Assembly: GCF_027595985.1 (NCBI RefSeq)
Contig: NC_073306.1
Span: 77,891,977-77,955,976 of the forward strand
Origin: Sorex araneus
Lineage: Eukaryota; Chordata; Mammalia; Eulipotyphla; Soricidae
Length of the DNA stretch: 64,000 nt
Reading direction: 5' to 3'
Shown: piece after piece, positions 32,074-42,179 of the stretch
Numbering within the stretch: position 1 is the first letter of the stretch
Layout: each line of letters starts with the position of its first letter
Made by a program: the position numbers and the translations under genes
The notes under the pieces: model-generated
Told to the model about the DNA's origin: nothing
Databases searched by the model: none
Seen by the model: only the letters and a program-made list of their open reading frames with translations

Positions 32074-32478
32074 TTTTTTTTATTTTGTCATCTGGACTTT
32101 ATTGATCTAATAAAATTACATTAAGAATTGAAATGGTTGGGGCTGGAGTGATAGCATAGCGGGTAGGGCGTTTGCCTTGCATGCGGCCGACCCGGGTTCA
32201 AATCCCAGCATCCCATATGGTACCCTGAGCACCGCCAGGAGTAATTCCTGAGTGCAGAGCCAGGAGTGACCCCTGTGCATTGCCAGGTGTGACCCAAAAA
32301 CCAAAAAAAGAATTGAAATGGATTATACATTATTGTGCTCATGTTTCCCCCATACAAAGATCGAGAACCCATCCCTTCACCAGTGCCCATTCTCTACCAC
32401 CAGTAAACCCAGCATCACTCCCACCCTCCCCAGTCCCGTCTCCCCCCCAACCCCACACTGCCACTATGGCAGGGTATT
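32074..32478 (-). mobile_element. L1 3'-end insertion, antisense, carrying a nested SINE
   Basis: The L1 3' terminus ('gcccattctctaccaccag', 'ctgccactatggcaggg' on plus) is flanked by the 16-bp duplication 'cacaaagggaatttct' at 32,058-32,073 and 32,479-32,494. A SOR SINE is nested at 32,137-32,307. Confidence 0.92.
32137..32307 (+). repeat. SOR-type SINE (body A), sense, full length, nested in L1
   Basis: This is a clean copy: 'ggggctggagtgatagcata' head, 'gacccgggttcaaatccc' B-box region, 'gagtgcagagccaggagtga' body and an A-rich tail. Perfect 14-bp duplication 'aagaattgaaatgg' lies at 32,123-32,136 and 32,308-32,321. Confidence 0.95.
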
Positions 32479-32494
32479 CACAAAGGGAATTTCT

Positions 32495-33419
32495 AAGTGA
32501 ACACAGTGAAGTGTTGCCTGCTGGTTGGGCTGAAGGCACTTGGTTTGAGTCTATTGTGGGTGACTTTAGTGAAGTAGGAAGAAGGGAGAGGGTAACCTTG
32601 AGAAAGGAGTTTACTCTTTTACCCCACTACCCACCTAGATCAACCAGGGAAGTGCCTGGGTGAGTCAGGGTTCAGACACTCTTCAGGGATCACTGCATGG
32701 TGTAGATGCTTCAGTTCCATCTGCTCTAGTTAACAATAGTAGTCAGACTGAGCCTGTGTCCCACTTGATTTTCATGGTGTGATAGTCAATCCCTGTCGGC
32801 CAATTTCTCTGGGAGCAGTGGAATTCAGGCCCTGGTGAGGGACATTTCTTCAGGAAAGAAAAATTAGCCCTAACTCCTACCTACTTTTTTATGGATCTTT
32901 TTCTTACCCTCACACAGAATTTCAGGAGGAGCTGAATAGTGAAATAAAATAATTTTCTTCAGAGAGTATGAGGACAGAAAGAGAGAATAATGCCTTGAAG
33001 AGAAAACATGGTTTCTCCAGAGGATAGGAACTGGAGGTACTTAGTAAAGTATGAGGAAGGAATCATACTCTCCTAGTGGAGATGTGAGCACACATCCCCC
33101 CACCCACCGAATGGAAATTCTGCCACTTGCCTTTGCAAGTTTTATAAATTTTCTCCAAAACTGCTTCCTTTGGGGATTTCTAGGTAGCTTTCTTGACACC
33201 TGTCATGGGAAGGCTTTAAATGTTTAGTGGTTCACCTTCATATCTTACTGATATATTCAGCTAGACAGGGAAAGAGACCCCAGGGAGATTGAATTCCTGG
33301 GAAGTAATAACCACCTAGCCCTAAGGTTTCCTAGACCCACCTTGTGAGCTCAGAAACTAAGGTCTGATAGGACCTTTAAACTGGAGCTAACCAGACCAGA
33401 AAAGACTGAACCCACCCTC
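32495..33419. other. Intergenic DNA, nothing recognised
   Basis: This is moderately GC-richer DNA without splice-consistent coding sequence or known repeats. Confidence 0.35.
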
Positions 33420-33945
33420 TAAGAGCAACTCCAGCAGGAACAAGGGTTATTTGTGTTTGGTTTGGTTTGGAGGAAGAAAAAATAAAAGGTTATTCCTTTC
33501 CAAAGAAAAGGAGTTTCAAAGAAGTCCATCCCAACTCTACCCCGTTGACAACTGCCCTAGCATTGGACTCTGATCTAGGTAGAAAGCCCTTCATGGGGCA
33601 ACTTAGAGAAAACCCATAAAAACCAACTTGAGTGAAGGAAGGATGCACATGCGCTGCTTCTCACGCCTGTGAGTCTATGTGTTGCTTATGTCCATGTGAC
33701 CAAGTGCACGTGACACCTGAACACATGTGCCCACATCTCCCTTCTTAATATGTGTGCTAGAGCTCCCCCACTTTTGCAGGGGCCAACATTATTTCTTGAG
33801 CATGTTTCATTCCCTGCCTCTCCCCTTCTGTCCCTCTTTCCATTCCCTTCCTCCTGCTCTTTCCTTAAAAACCTCCAAATAAAAATTGCTTTTACTCTAC
33901 TACTCTTTTCTCTTGAAATTCTTTTCTGAGAAAAACGCAAGGACA
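33420..33945 (+). repeat. Possible solo LTR of a class I (gamma-like) ERV
   Basis: A pyrimidine-rich run (33,795-33,865) is followed by 'ccttaaaaacctccaaata', an AATAAA signal at about 33,878-33,883 and a short 'U5-like' end ('ttgaaattcttttctgag'). This is the layout of an LTR. I do not see the second LTR, clear TG/CA ends or a target duplication, so this is tentative. A 30-bp repeat copy lies at 33,451-33,480. Confidence 0.3.
33451..33480. repeat. 30-bp perfect direct repeat, copy 2
   Basis: It is identical to 30,940-30,969, starting 'ttgtgtttggtttggtttgg'. Confidence 0.8.
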
Positions 33946-34704
33946 AGGATGGCCTCAGTAAGGCCTAGAACTGATTTTCCTTTCCTGCAAAGAGCAATTC
34001 CTCACTTCAGCCTGACTCCATGGCTCCCTGAAGAAATTGGGTGGTGGGGATTAAATCCTGTGCCAAACAGACCACATGGACGTCTGGTATAGTTTGAGAG
34101 CTACTTAGTGGGATTGGCAGGACTCTGGTCCATTCCCGCAGGGACTCATTACAAATATTATCATCCCTTGACTTCCCAGCCAGTCCCACAGTGGCAGAGG
34201 TGGATAGGGAAAAAGTGGCCATCTCTCTCCTCTCTGCCTCACATATGTCATCTGTGTGAGGCCACCAGTTCATTGTCACAGCCTTTGTTCCTACTAGAAC
34301 TTCTCTCTGCAATGTGTCCAGCCTTTTCAGTGCTGACAACTGCCAATTAGAGCATTACAGGACTCTCATTTCAAATGTCCACACAGTGGTCTGGCTTTTG
34401 TGGTTTTCTGGCTACTTTAATGTAAGTCATAGAGAAATGTCTTTGGATAGCATCTTGGTTTTATAACTTCCCAGGAATTCACTAACAGAGGACCTCCTAC
34501 CGATCTGCTTCCTCAAATGATGACACATTATTAGTGAAGAGAAGTTAAAGAACATTGGTGGTTAACACCAAAATGTCTTCAAGGTTATGAGAAGCCAGTG
34601 TTAGCCCACAGTTACAGTAAGTGTCTGTATTATGTGAACATACCTTAAACTTTAGAAAGTATTTGTTTCATTTTATTTTGGTCTTCAGAGAGTCCTATGA
34701 CCAC

Positions 34705-34786
34705 TCCCCCAACATACTATAACACACAAGCACATGCACACACACTCACACTCACATACACACACACATACACACACATACTGTGG
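34705..34786. repeat. (CA)n-rich microsatellite
   Basis: Interrupted CA repeats with CACTCACA and CATACACA steps run across this interval. Confidence 0.85.
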
Positions 34787-35835
34787 GTTCGCAGCTAAAC
34801 AGGCCTGTAGTTCATTGTGAGGGCACACAATGAGGTGCTGCTTGAGACCTGTGGTGCTGGAAGTAACTAGAACAAGTCCTGTGGTGCTGAGATGACAGCC
34901 CCTAGGGCAACATTCCACAATGCTCTAGAGGTGCCCAGAATTGAGATGAGGTTGACAATATGCCTAAACCCCTGTAATATTGTTGCAGCTGAGGTGGAGG
35001 TTGTGGGCTAGGTGGAGAGAAGAGAGACATGAGATAATCTAGCAAAGGCAGAAAGTCATTTGAAATTGTGCCAATAGGAGAGGTAACCAGTCAGATAAAT
35101 AGTGCAAACAAAAGACTGAGGGATGGAATTAGTAAACCTGTAAAGGTCAAATATTTAACCTAAATATTAACCTGAATAACCACAAGCCAGGTAACTACCC
35201 GTAGGCGCTCTACCCTGTGTTTGGGAAGGGGGCAAAAGAGGGCAGTGGTTCTCACCCATGTGGCCTAAGAGCAAAGGAAAGTCAAATGGGCAAATTGCTG
35301 TTAAGCTACTGGCCTTGAGGGTCGCCCCAAAGACAAACTAGTCAGTAATAAGAGAGGAAGCCTCAGTTCCCTTCACTAGCTGCTATGAGGGGCTCCATTT
35401 ACATGTTAAGCTGTCCCCATTCTACATTTTAAGCATTCCTTCAATTTGTAGACTCTGAAATTGAGGAAGTTTCCAGTTTCCCAGGCCCATGAATTCTGCC
35501 CCAGGCTTTGTGCTCACAGGAGACTAAAAAGTAGCAGGCAGATGGTCAAATATTGAACCTAAAGAAATGAACAAACATTCTCTACCAATTAAAGTGGAAT
35601 GTAAGAAATTAATCTTAGCAGCACAAATAAGCCCTAAAATAAGAGGACATTTCTGACAAACAAATGATAATCCTCTGCTATTTTGATAAGAAAACCAAAG
35701 ACTCGTTTTTCCTATAACCCCCCCCCCCCAAAAAAAAAATCAGGTGCCTTCTTGACCAGGACAGCAAATGGCATGGGGCAAGGGATCAAACAAAGACTAG
35801 GAATAATCTTATGTAGCCCTGGAAAACTGACAAAG

Positions 35836-35901
35836 TGTTTTTCCAGGACTAAAATATCTAGACCAACAGAACATAAAGTCGTGAGAACAGGATACAAAAA
35901 T
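35836..35901. repeat. 66-bp perfect dispersed duplication, copy 1
   Basis: The 66 bases starting 'tgtttttccaggactaaaat' and ending 'aggatacaaaaat' are repeated without a mismatch at 36,773-36,838, 937 bp away in direct orientation. Confidence 0.92.
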
Positions 35902-36772
35902 AATGTTAATGAACTGACCTTTTGATCTGATTTTCCTTCTGGAAGATGTAAAAGATGTATTAATACTTTCCAGAGAAAGAAATAATAAAACATGTACTTA
36001 CAATGATAGTTTGAATCACAAATTTACAGAGATTAAAATGTTTCACAATCTAGTCTCTGTAAAATGGAGGACCCAAAATTTCAGTGGTGTGGTTCAAAAT
36101 GAGTTTCATACCTCAAAACTAGGGAATTAGAGAATAAAGGATAAATTTGTTCTTCCATTATTTTTGTTTAGTTTAAGCCTCCAGTGGATAGAATAATGCC
36201 AATTTTATTGGAGAAGATAATCTATACAACTGAGTTTGATTTACACAAAAATAATGTTCAATTTGGTTACTCCATGATCAGTAAAATTGATACCAAAAGG
36301 TAATCATCTCAAATGCACCTCTGCTCAATTTAGTAGTCATAGCATTTATTTCTTTTCTATTTGCAACTAAGATATTTCTACTATGAATTCTATATTCCTT
36401 TTAGTCTACAACAAGAGCATCAGCTGGTCATAGCTCTGTATCCTTGGGGTTACTGAAAACTTCATTTCTTAAGGTTTTATTCTATTAGTAGTCTTACCTC
36501 TATTAGTAGTTGGGTCATTGCTGATTTTCATTGATTTTAATTACAGGGCTTGGGACTGAGAGATATATAGACTGTATTCCATACATACTCTTTCATGCCA
36601 CCATTTTTTAAGTGGTAGTCCTTTTATTCCTTGGTAATCAGTGTCAGTCACCCTGGGCAACTCTCTAAGTCTCAGCTTTGCTGTTGATGCAGAAAGAGGA
36701 GACCCAGATTAACAGGGTGAATATCTTGATTGTCAGATCAGTGGGATTTTTCTTTCTTTTAGGGAATGTCTT

Positions 36773-36838
36773 TGTTTTTCCAGGACTAAAATATCTAGAC
36801 CAACAGAACATAAAGTCGTGAGAACAGGATACAAAAAT
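36773..36838. repeat. 66-bp perfect dispersed duplication, copy 2 (probable insertion)
   Basis: It is identical to 35,836-35,901. The junctions carry short T-rich homology ('gtctttg' before, 'attttgctag' after), so this copy looks like a templated insertion. Confidence 0.88.
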
Positions 36839-37045
36839 TTTGCTAGTGGATCACTGATAATAATGGTAATTCTGAACCTATGAATCCTGGCTACAGGAGG
36901 AACATCCATATATACATGGATTTATTTCTGTGTTGTCAATTTATAAGCATGCCTTTTTCTAATAGCATATTATTGTTCTAACACTGTAACATATATTGCT
37001 ATGAGTTTAAATATTTTTTAATGTATCTGTTTTCCTCTGTAATTT

Positions 37046-37172
37046 GGACCATAACTGGTCATGCTCAGAGTTTACTCCTGGCTCTGCTCTCAGGGATCAC
37101 TCCTGGTGGAGCACAGGGGACCATATGTGGTGTTAGATATAGAACCCAGTTGGCAGCTGCAAGGCATATTTT
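37046..37172 (-). repeat. SOR-type SINE fragment (body A), antisense
   Basis: 'gctcagagtttactcctgg' and 'acaggggaccatatgtgg' match the antisense A body. The head is truncated. Confidence 0.75.
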
Positions 37173-38383
37173 CTCTCTTGCTTTGCTCTTTTGACAGAAA
37201 AGCAGATGATTTCCTAGAATTAGTACCATTGCAGAAGTTTAGTTTTGATTTCAATTTTATTCTCGGAAATTCCCTTTCACATAACAGTGACTTTATCTTG
37301 GCAGATCAGAAACCTTTCTATTCAATTGAGACAATATGTGGAAATACTTATCACTTGGTTGGATTAAAAAGACAGTTAAACCCCTTCCTTGCAATCAAAA
37401 TCTGATTTTAGCAGTGGTTTCTTTTAAATATTTTTACAAACAGACTGGTTAATGAAGAAAATATAGGTGGGCTTATTGCAAATGATGATGACTTACAATG
37501 ATTAATTTTTGGATTGTCCAATTCATTATTCATCTAGTTAATAGTGATTTTTCAAAAACGCAGCTTGAATCCTGTTCTGCCAGAACAGTAAACGTTTCCT
37601 AATACAAGTTTGCATCATTGTTTTGTTTATACAATTACTGTTTGCTTAGCATAGCCTATGCCTAAATATACACCTAGGGGAGGCACAGAAAAACAGTACC
37701 TATCCTAACATTAACCTCACTATCTACCTGAAAACTGTTGCAAAATTCCAGTTTGATGTACCTTGGCACAAATTGCAAATTATTACTAGGAACTCTGCCT
37801 CCCGACTTTAACAGGCATCTGAGTCTATCCATAATCAAGGTGTCAATGAGTTAGATCTTGAGCTGAGTTCTTAAATGTCTTGATTGATAGGTCCGTGATC
37901 TCAGCCCACACAGACAGAGAGAGAGAGACAAGTGAAGTGAAGGAAAAAAGGAGAAGTCTATTGGGGGGCGCTCCCAGGTGTACTTTATGAACCTCAGGTA
38001 AGGTTGGAATAGAGCTGAGCCCTGGGAGAGACTAAGGGGTTTTTTTTAAGTTGTCTTGGGTGGGAAAAGGAAACCAAGACTAGTGGAACCAGTGCGATTG
38101 GACTGGATCCATTACCTGTAGAGGGTGGATGGTGAGGAAGCATGGAATGCATCCTGGTGGCTCCTGGTGCCAGATGACCCATAAGTTCTGTCTTTCGTTT
38201 TAGGGGCACAGTGATCTCTGGTTCCAGAAATGTTGCCCTCTCAGCAGCCATTCATCATTTTGTTCTGGTAGCCATTTTGTCCAAGTAAACCTCACATTGG
38301 TATTCCTATATTCCTAGTTCCATGATCTGGAGAAAATAAGAGTGATGAAAAAAATTTTCATTATGTGTATATATATATATATA
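37173..38383. other. Intergenic DNA, nothing recognised
   Basis: A (GA)n patch at 37,914-37,928 and otherwise unremarkable sequence. Confidence 0.35.
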
Positions 38384-38384
38384 A

Positions 38385-38512
38385 AGTAACAATAAGTCTC
38401 TCAATGTATATATACATATATACGTATGTATATATATATGTATATATATATACTCATCGATTTGTTCGAGCAGGCACCAGTAACATCTCTCATTGAGAGA
38501 CTTATTGTTACT
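38385..38512. repeat. 22-bp perfect inverted repeat around a TA-rich microsatellite
   Basis: SOR tail sequence in sense orientation (38,385-38,406) and the same 22 bases in antisense (38,491-38,512) flank about 84 bp made of TATA/TACA-rich repeats and SINE tail. It could extrude as a cruciform. Confidence 0.85.
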
Positions 38513-38598
38513 GTTTTTGGCATATCCAATACACACAGGTAGCTTGCCAGGCTCTGTCGTGCAGGTTCCATACTCTCAGTAGCTTGCCGGGCTCTAGT
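38455..38598 (-). repeat. SOR-type SINE (body B), antisense, partial
   Basis: 'catcgatttgttcgagcagg', 'gttactgtttttggcatatc' and 'gtagcttgccgggctctag' mark the tail and middle. The tRNA-like head is missing and replaced by unrelated sequence at about 38,598. Confidence 0.85.
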
Positions 38599-38779
38599 GT
38601 CACCAGCAGGTCAACCTGTACCTGTGGGGCGAGTGCATCAGCAACCTGGTGGTGCCTTCAGACTTCCAGATACCCCAAAATTACTTCTGTGCCTTTGGCC
38701 AGACCCAACAACTTGGGGCCAAGTTTACTGAGAAATTAAAGAGACAAAAGTTAAGTGTGTGGGAGATATACCCACAAAC

Positions 38780-39048
38780 CACCTCCGGCTCAGTTATATA
38801 GCTCAAAGCCTCTGCCCCTCTCGAAGAGCCTGGAAAGCTACCGAGGATATCCCGCTGTATGGCAGAACCTGGCAAGGTACTTGTGACTTATTCAATATGC
38901 CAAAAACAGTAACAACAACGTGTTCTTTATGTTCCTTGAGTGAGCAGATGGCATTGGGCTACACTAGCACGCAACAGGGATGAATGGAGGTGTTACTGGT
39001 GCCTGCTCTAGTAATTGGTGAGCAATGGGATCACAGTAATACAGTGAT
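38780..39048 (+). repeat. SOR-type SINE (body B with internal insert, 'type C'), sense
   Basis: The body 'gaagagcctggaaagctacc' to 'atatgccaaaaacagtaac' is followed by an extra ~85-bp block ('gcattgggctacactagca') before the usual tail ('ggtgttactggtgcctgc'). The same insert type is at 58,9xx. The tRNA head is absent. Confidence 0.75.
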
Positions 39049-39055
39049 ATATACT

Positions 39056-39155
39056 TCTGATATATATACACATACATATATATACATATATGTATATATG
39101 TACATATATGTATACATATATATACATATCTATGTATATATGTATATATATCAGA
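39056..39155. repeat. ~100-bp imperfect TA-rich palindrome
   Basis: The ends are exact 13-bp inverted copies (tctgatatatata at 39,056-39,068 and its complement at 39,143-39,155), and the interior is alternating TA/TG/CA. It separates the type C SINE from the composite element. Confidence 0.85.
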
Positions 39156-39796
39156 GTCTCTTGTCCCCACGCCAGGCTGTCTTCACCAGGAAACCTCTGA
39201 GGGGGTGGGTTGAGTTTTTCTCCCTGGCCCGAGCAGAGCCCTGGCAGCCAAAGACCTCCAGAACCCAGCCACAGCCATGCTCAAGGTTCCTCTCCACACG
39301 TTTGGACGAGCCTCACGCATGAAGGAACTGGCAGAGGAACCCAGGTGTGTGGGACCCAGGGCTGAGATCTCTAAGCCTGCTTGGATCAGGACTGGACCTC
39401 TTCTGCCCATATCCCCCATTTTCCAGTAGTGAGGCGGTCACACCAAGAAACTGCCCCTGGCTTGTGTAATCCCATCAACGGCCAAGACCCAGAGACTATA
39501 AAACAACGCTCCCGGAAGTGACCTCTTATAGGCTAGTTCTCCCTCTCGGAGAATCTGGCAAGCTACTGAGAGTTTCCTGTCCACATGGGAGAGCCTGGCA
39601 AGCTCCCTGTGGTGTATTTATATGCCAAAAACAGTAACAATGCTGGGTCTCAGTCCCCTGACCCTGAAAGAGCCTCCAATATGGCACTGTTGGGAAGACG
39701 AGTCAAGAAAGGCTTCTAAAATCTCAAGGCTAGGATCAATGGAGACATTACTGAGACTGCTTGAGAAAATCGATGATCAATGGGATGATTTTATAT
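39156..39796 (+). mobile_element. Composite SOR-tailed retroelement, longer copy
   Basis: It is homologous along its length to 23,429-23,997, with the same GC-rich 5' module ('cccagccacagccatgctc', 'gaggaacccaggtgtgtg') and SOR-type tail. It has about 113 bp more ('ggacccagggctgagatc' to 'ctgcccctggcttg', 39,351-39,463). In the short copy the deletion joint has GTGTG homology. The TA-rich flanks hide any target duplication. Confidence 0.75.
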
Positions 39797-39835
39797 GTAT
39801 ACATTATATATACACACACACATATATATATATAT
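39797..39835. repeat. TA/CA-rich microsatellite
   Basis: The tract 'tatacacacacacatatat' and continuing TA repeats follow the composite element. Confidence 0.85.
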
Positions 39836-40930
39836 ATTCTCTGAAGTTCTAGCATCATTTTTCTTGAGGATCTGACTTCTTGTCCATGTGAGTTTGAGTT
39901 TTAAAAGGTTTGAGTTCTAAAAGGAGCTCATATCAATATAAGGGTCTGTAATACTTTATTTGGGCATATATTAATAGTCTACTTATGAATTATTCTTTTA
40001 TATTTTACTGTTACAAAAATGTTCACAATATTTGATTGCATTTAATATTCGAATGCCAGTCCCTCCACCATGACACTTTCCTACCACTATATTTCTATCT
40101 CAAGCCCCAAACCCTGTTTCCAAAGCAGAATCAAAATAATTTATTTTGTATTGCTTGTTATGAATAATCCACTAAAAATGAGACCCAAAAGTTTCTTGGA
40201 GAAAAGTGTGTGAAGGTTATTTAATTTCACCCAGGAGCCATTGAGCTCTTCTATAACAGATTAGTAACATGTTGTTAGAGGTTGAGCCTTGTGTGCTTAT
40301 ATCTACATCTGTATAAATATATTTCCCCCTAAGATTGGTTGCCTTCTACTTTGATTTCAATCAAATGTGGTGTGCTACTCTTGGTACATTGGTGGTATAA
40401 AGTATGAGATGTTTTATAGGACTAGATTCACTCATGGGTGAGGCTCACCCGGCGTGTGGAGAGTTGTAGTGAGCATGGTGGCAGTTGAATTCTGAAGATT
40501 TTTGGCTGCCAGGGCTGGTCTCATCCACACCCCTTTAGGTTGCCCCAAATGAAACATCCTGCCACAGGTCCAGCAGCCTGGCTATTGCATCTCGTTTTAT
40601 GCTCTCTTTAGAGAAATTATAAATTAGTCTTGTTCTATTGATTGTGTTCCTCTTATTCTTGTTGACCATGTTCTAGTCATTGTCTAGTCTCCATGGTTAG
40701 GCCCTGCAGCTTGTCACTTCACCCTTGCTCCCTGATGTCACTGCACAGCTTGGTTCTGACTTAAATGCCAATGCCTGACCTCCTTGTTTCAGGTCTCTGA
40801 ACACCAACACTAGCAGAGTCTAGTTCTGTAGTCAAACTACTCTGGCATATGGCAGAAATGCCTCTGCTGAGACTGCCCAGATGCAGGGGTCCCTCTTACT
40901 ACTACCTGTTCTTGTTTTTAATAATCTTTT
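39836..40930. other. Intergenic DNA, nothing recognised
   Basis: Single-copy-looking sequence without coding features. A part at 40,010-40,150 is reminiscent of antisense L1 3' UTR words ('atgccagtccctccaccatg'), but it is too diverged to call. Confidence 0.35.
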
Positions 40931-40934
40931 TTTT

Positions 40935-41116
40935 AATATCTTTTTTTTTGTTCTTTTTGGGTCACATCCAGCAATGCTCAGGGGTTACTCATGGCTCTGA
41001 ACTCAGGAATTACTCCTTGCAGTGCTCAGGGGACCATATGGGATGCTGGCATTTGAACCCGGGTTGGTCGCATGAAAGGCAAATGCCCTACCCTCTGTGC
41101 TATCTCTCCAGTCCCT
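40935..41116 (-). repeat. SOR-type SINE (body A), antisense
   Basis: A poly-T start, 'gggtcacatccagcaatgct', 'ggggaccatatgggatgctg' and 'ctctgtgctatctctccag' give a near full-length antisense element. Confidence 0.92.
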
Positions 41117-41524
41117 CTTCTAACATCTTAAAGTGAAAACTCAGAGGTAGAAAATAGAGGACACTCTAGCTGAGAGGACACTCTAGCTGAGATTTCAAAA
41201 GTCACTAGAGATTTAACAATTTATTTTAAAGAAACTTTTTGGATTAAAACCCAAGGTCAAAAGGAATACAAGATAAGCATGCAAATTTTGTGCTTTCTGA
41301 TATTCTGATTCTTAGCCTTCAACCCTCCATTAAAACTGGCTAAAGGGAATTTTAAGAGCAATGAGCAATTTGTTATCTGGTTGTCAATTTCACACTAGAT
41401 TAGCATTTTTTTATTTTAATGCAGTTTACAGTTTTATTCTAATTTCAGAGCAGATGCAATATACAGTTTCATTCTAATTTCAGAAGAGATCATACAAGTT
41501 TTCTTTATAAAATTCATAGAACCA

Positions 41525-41690
41525 GGGGCCAGAGAGAAAGTGCAGAAAGTAGGGCACTTGCCTTCCTCACAGCCAACGCAGGTTCAAAGCCCAGAACTCC
41601 TGAGCCCAGCCAGGCATGATCACTGAGCACAAGCCAGGAGTAAGCCTCGAGCACCCCAGGTATGGCCCCCAAATACACAAAAAATTACAA
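41525..41690 (+). repeat. Old SOR-type SINE (body A), sense
   Basis: 'ggggccagagagaaagtgca', 'caggttcaaagcccag' and 'gagcacaagccaggagtaag' mark a diverged copy. Confidence 0.75.
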
Positions 41691-41821
41691 TAATAAATGT
41701 GCAATAGAAACTTTATCACCCTCCCCTCATTTCTCATCCTCGCTGGTACTCCTCAGAAGAAACCAGTGCTACTAGTTTTCATGCTATTTTTCCCTACACA
41801 ACCCAAAAGACATACATAGTT

Positions 41822-42080
41822 GGCTGGAGCGATAACACAGCGGGTAGAGCGTTTGCCTTGCACGTGGCCGACCCCAGTTCAATTCCTCCATTCCTCTCGG
41901 AGAGTCTGGCAAGCTACCTAGAGTATCCCACCTGCACGACAGAGTCTGGCAAGCTACTTGGGGCATATTCGATATGCCAAAAACAGTAACAACAAGTCTC
42001 ACAATGGAGACATTACTGGTGCCTGCTAGAGCAAATCAATGAACAATGGGACGACAGTGATACAGACAGTGCAGTGCTAC
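41822..42080 (+). repeat. SOR-type SINE (body B), sense, full length
   Basis: The head 'ggctggagcgataacacagc', the duplicated 'ggcaagctac' blocks, 'aaaacagtaacaacaagtct' and the tail 'gggacgacagtgatacag' are intact. The 3' end carries an extra 'acagtgcagtgctac'. Confidence 0.93.
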
Positions 42081-42179
42081 AGTGCCTCATTGACCTCTGC
42101 CCCCACTGCCACTTTTACTGAGACACCATGATTTATATTACTGCTGTGATGGAATTCCATATATAAACTATCCTAACAC

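Larger units (their letters stand above)
34790..37045. other. Intergenic DNA with a duplicated 66-bp segment, no gene
   Basis: Apart from a C/A homopolymer junction (35,719-35,738) and the two 66-bp copies listed separately, I see no repeat family and no coding region. Confidence 0.4.

Noticed and set aside
32140-32215. tRNA gene suggested by A- and B-box-like words
   Set aside because: The same words recur in more than 25 SINE copies with a SINE body after them. No cloverleaf or anticodon stem could be supported.
32280-32663. 127-codon open frame
   Set aside because: It starts in the tail of a SINE and reads through an antisense L1 3' UTR into flanking DNA, so it is not a gene.
33686-34350. 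Overlapping open frames of 68-110 codons
   Set aside because: They overlap on both strands, have no known domain and lie partly in a candidate LTR. They look like chance frames in GC-richer DNA.
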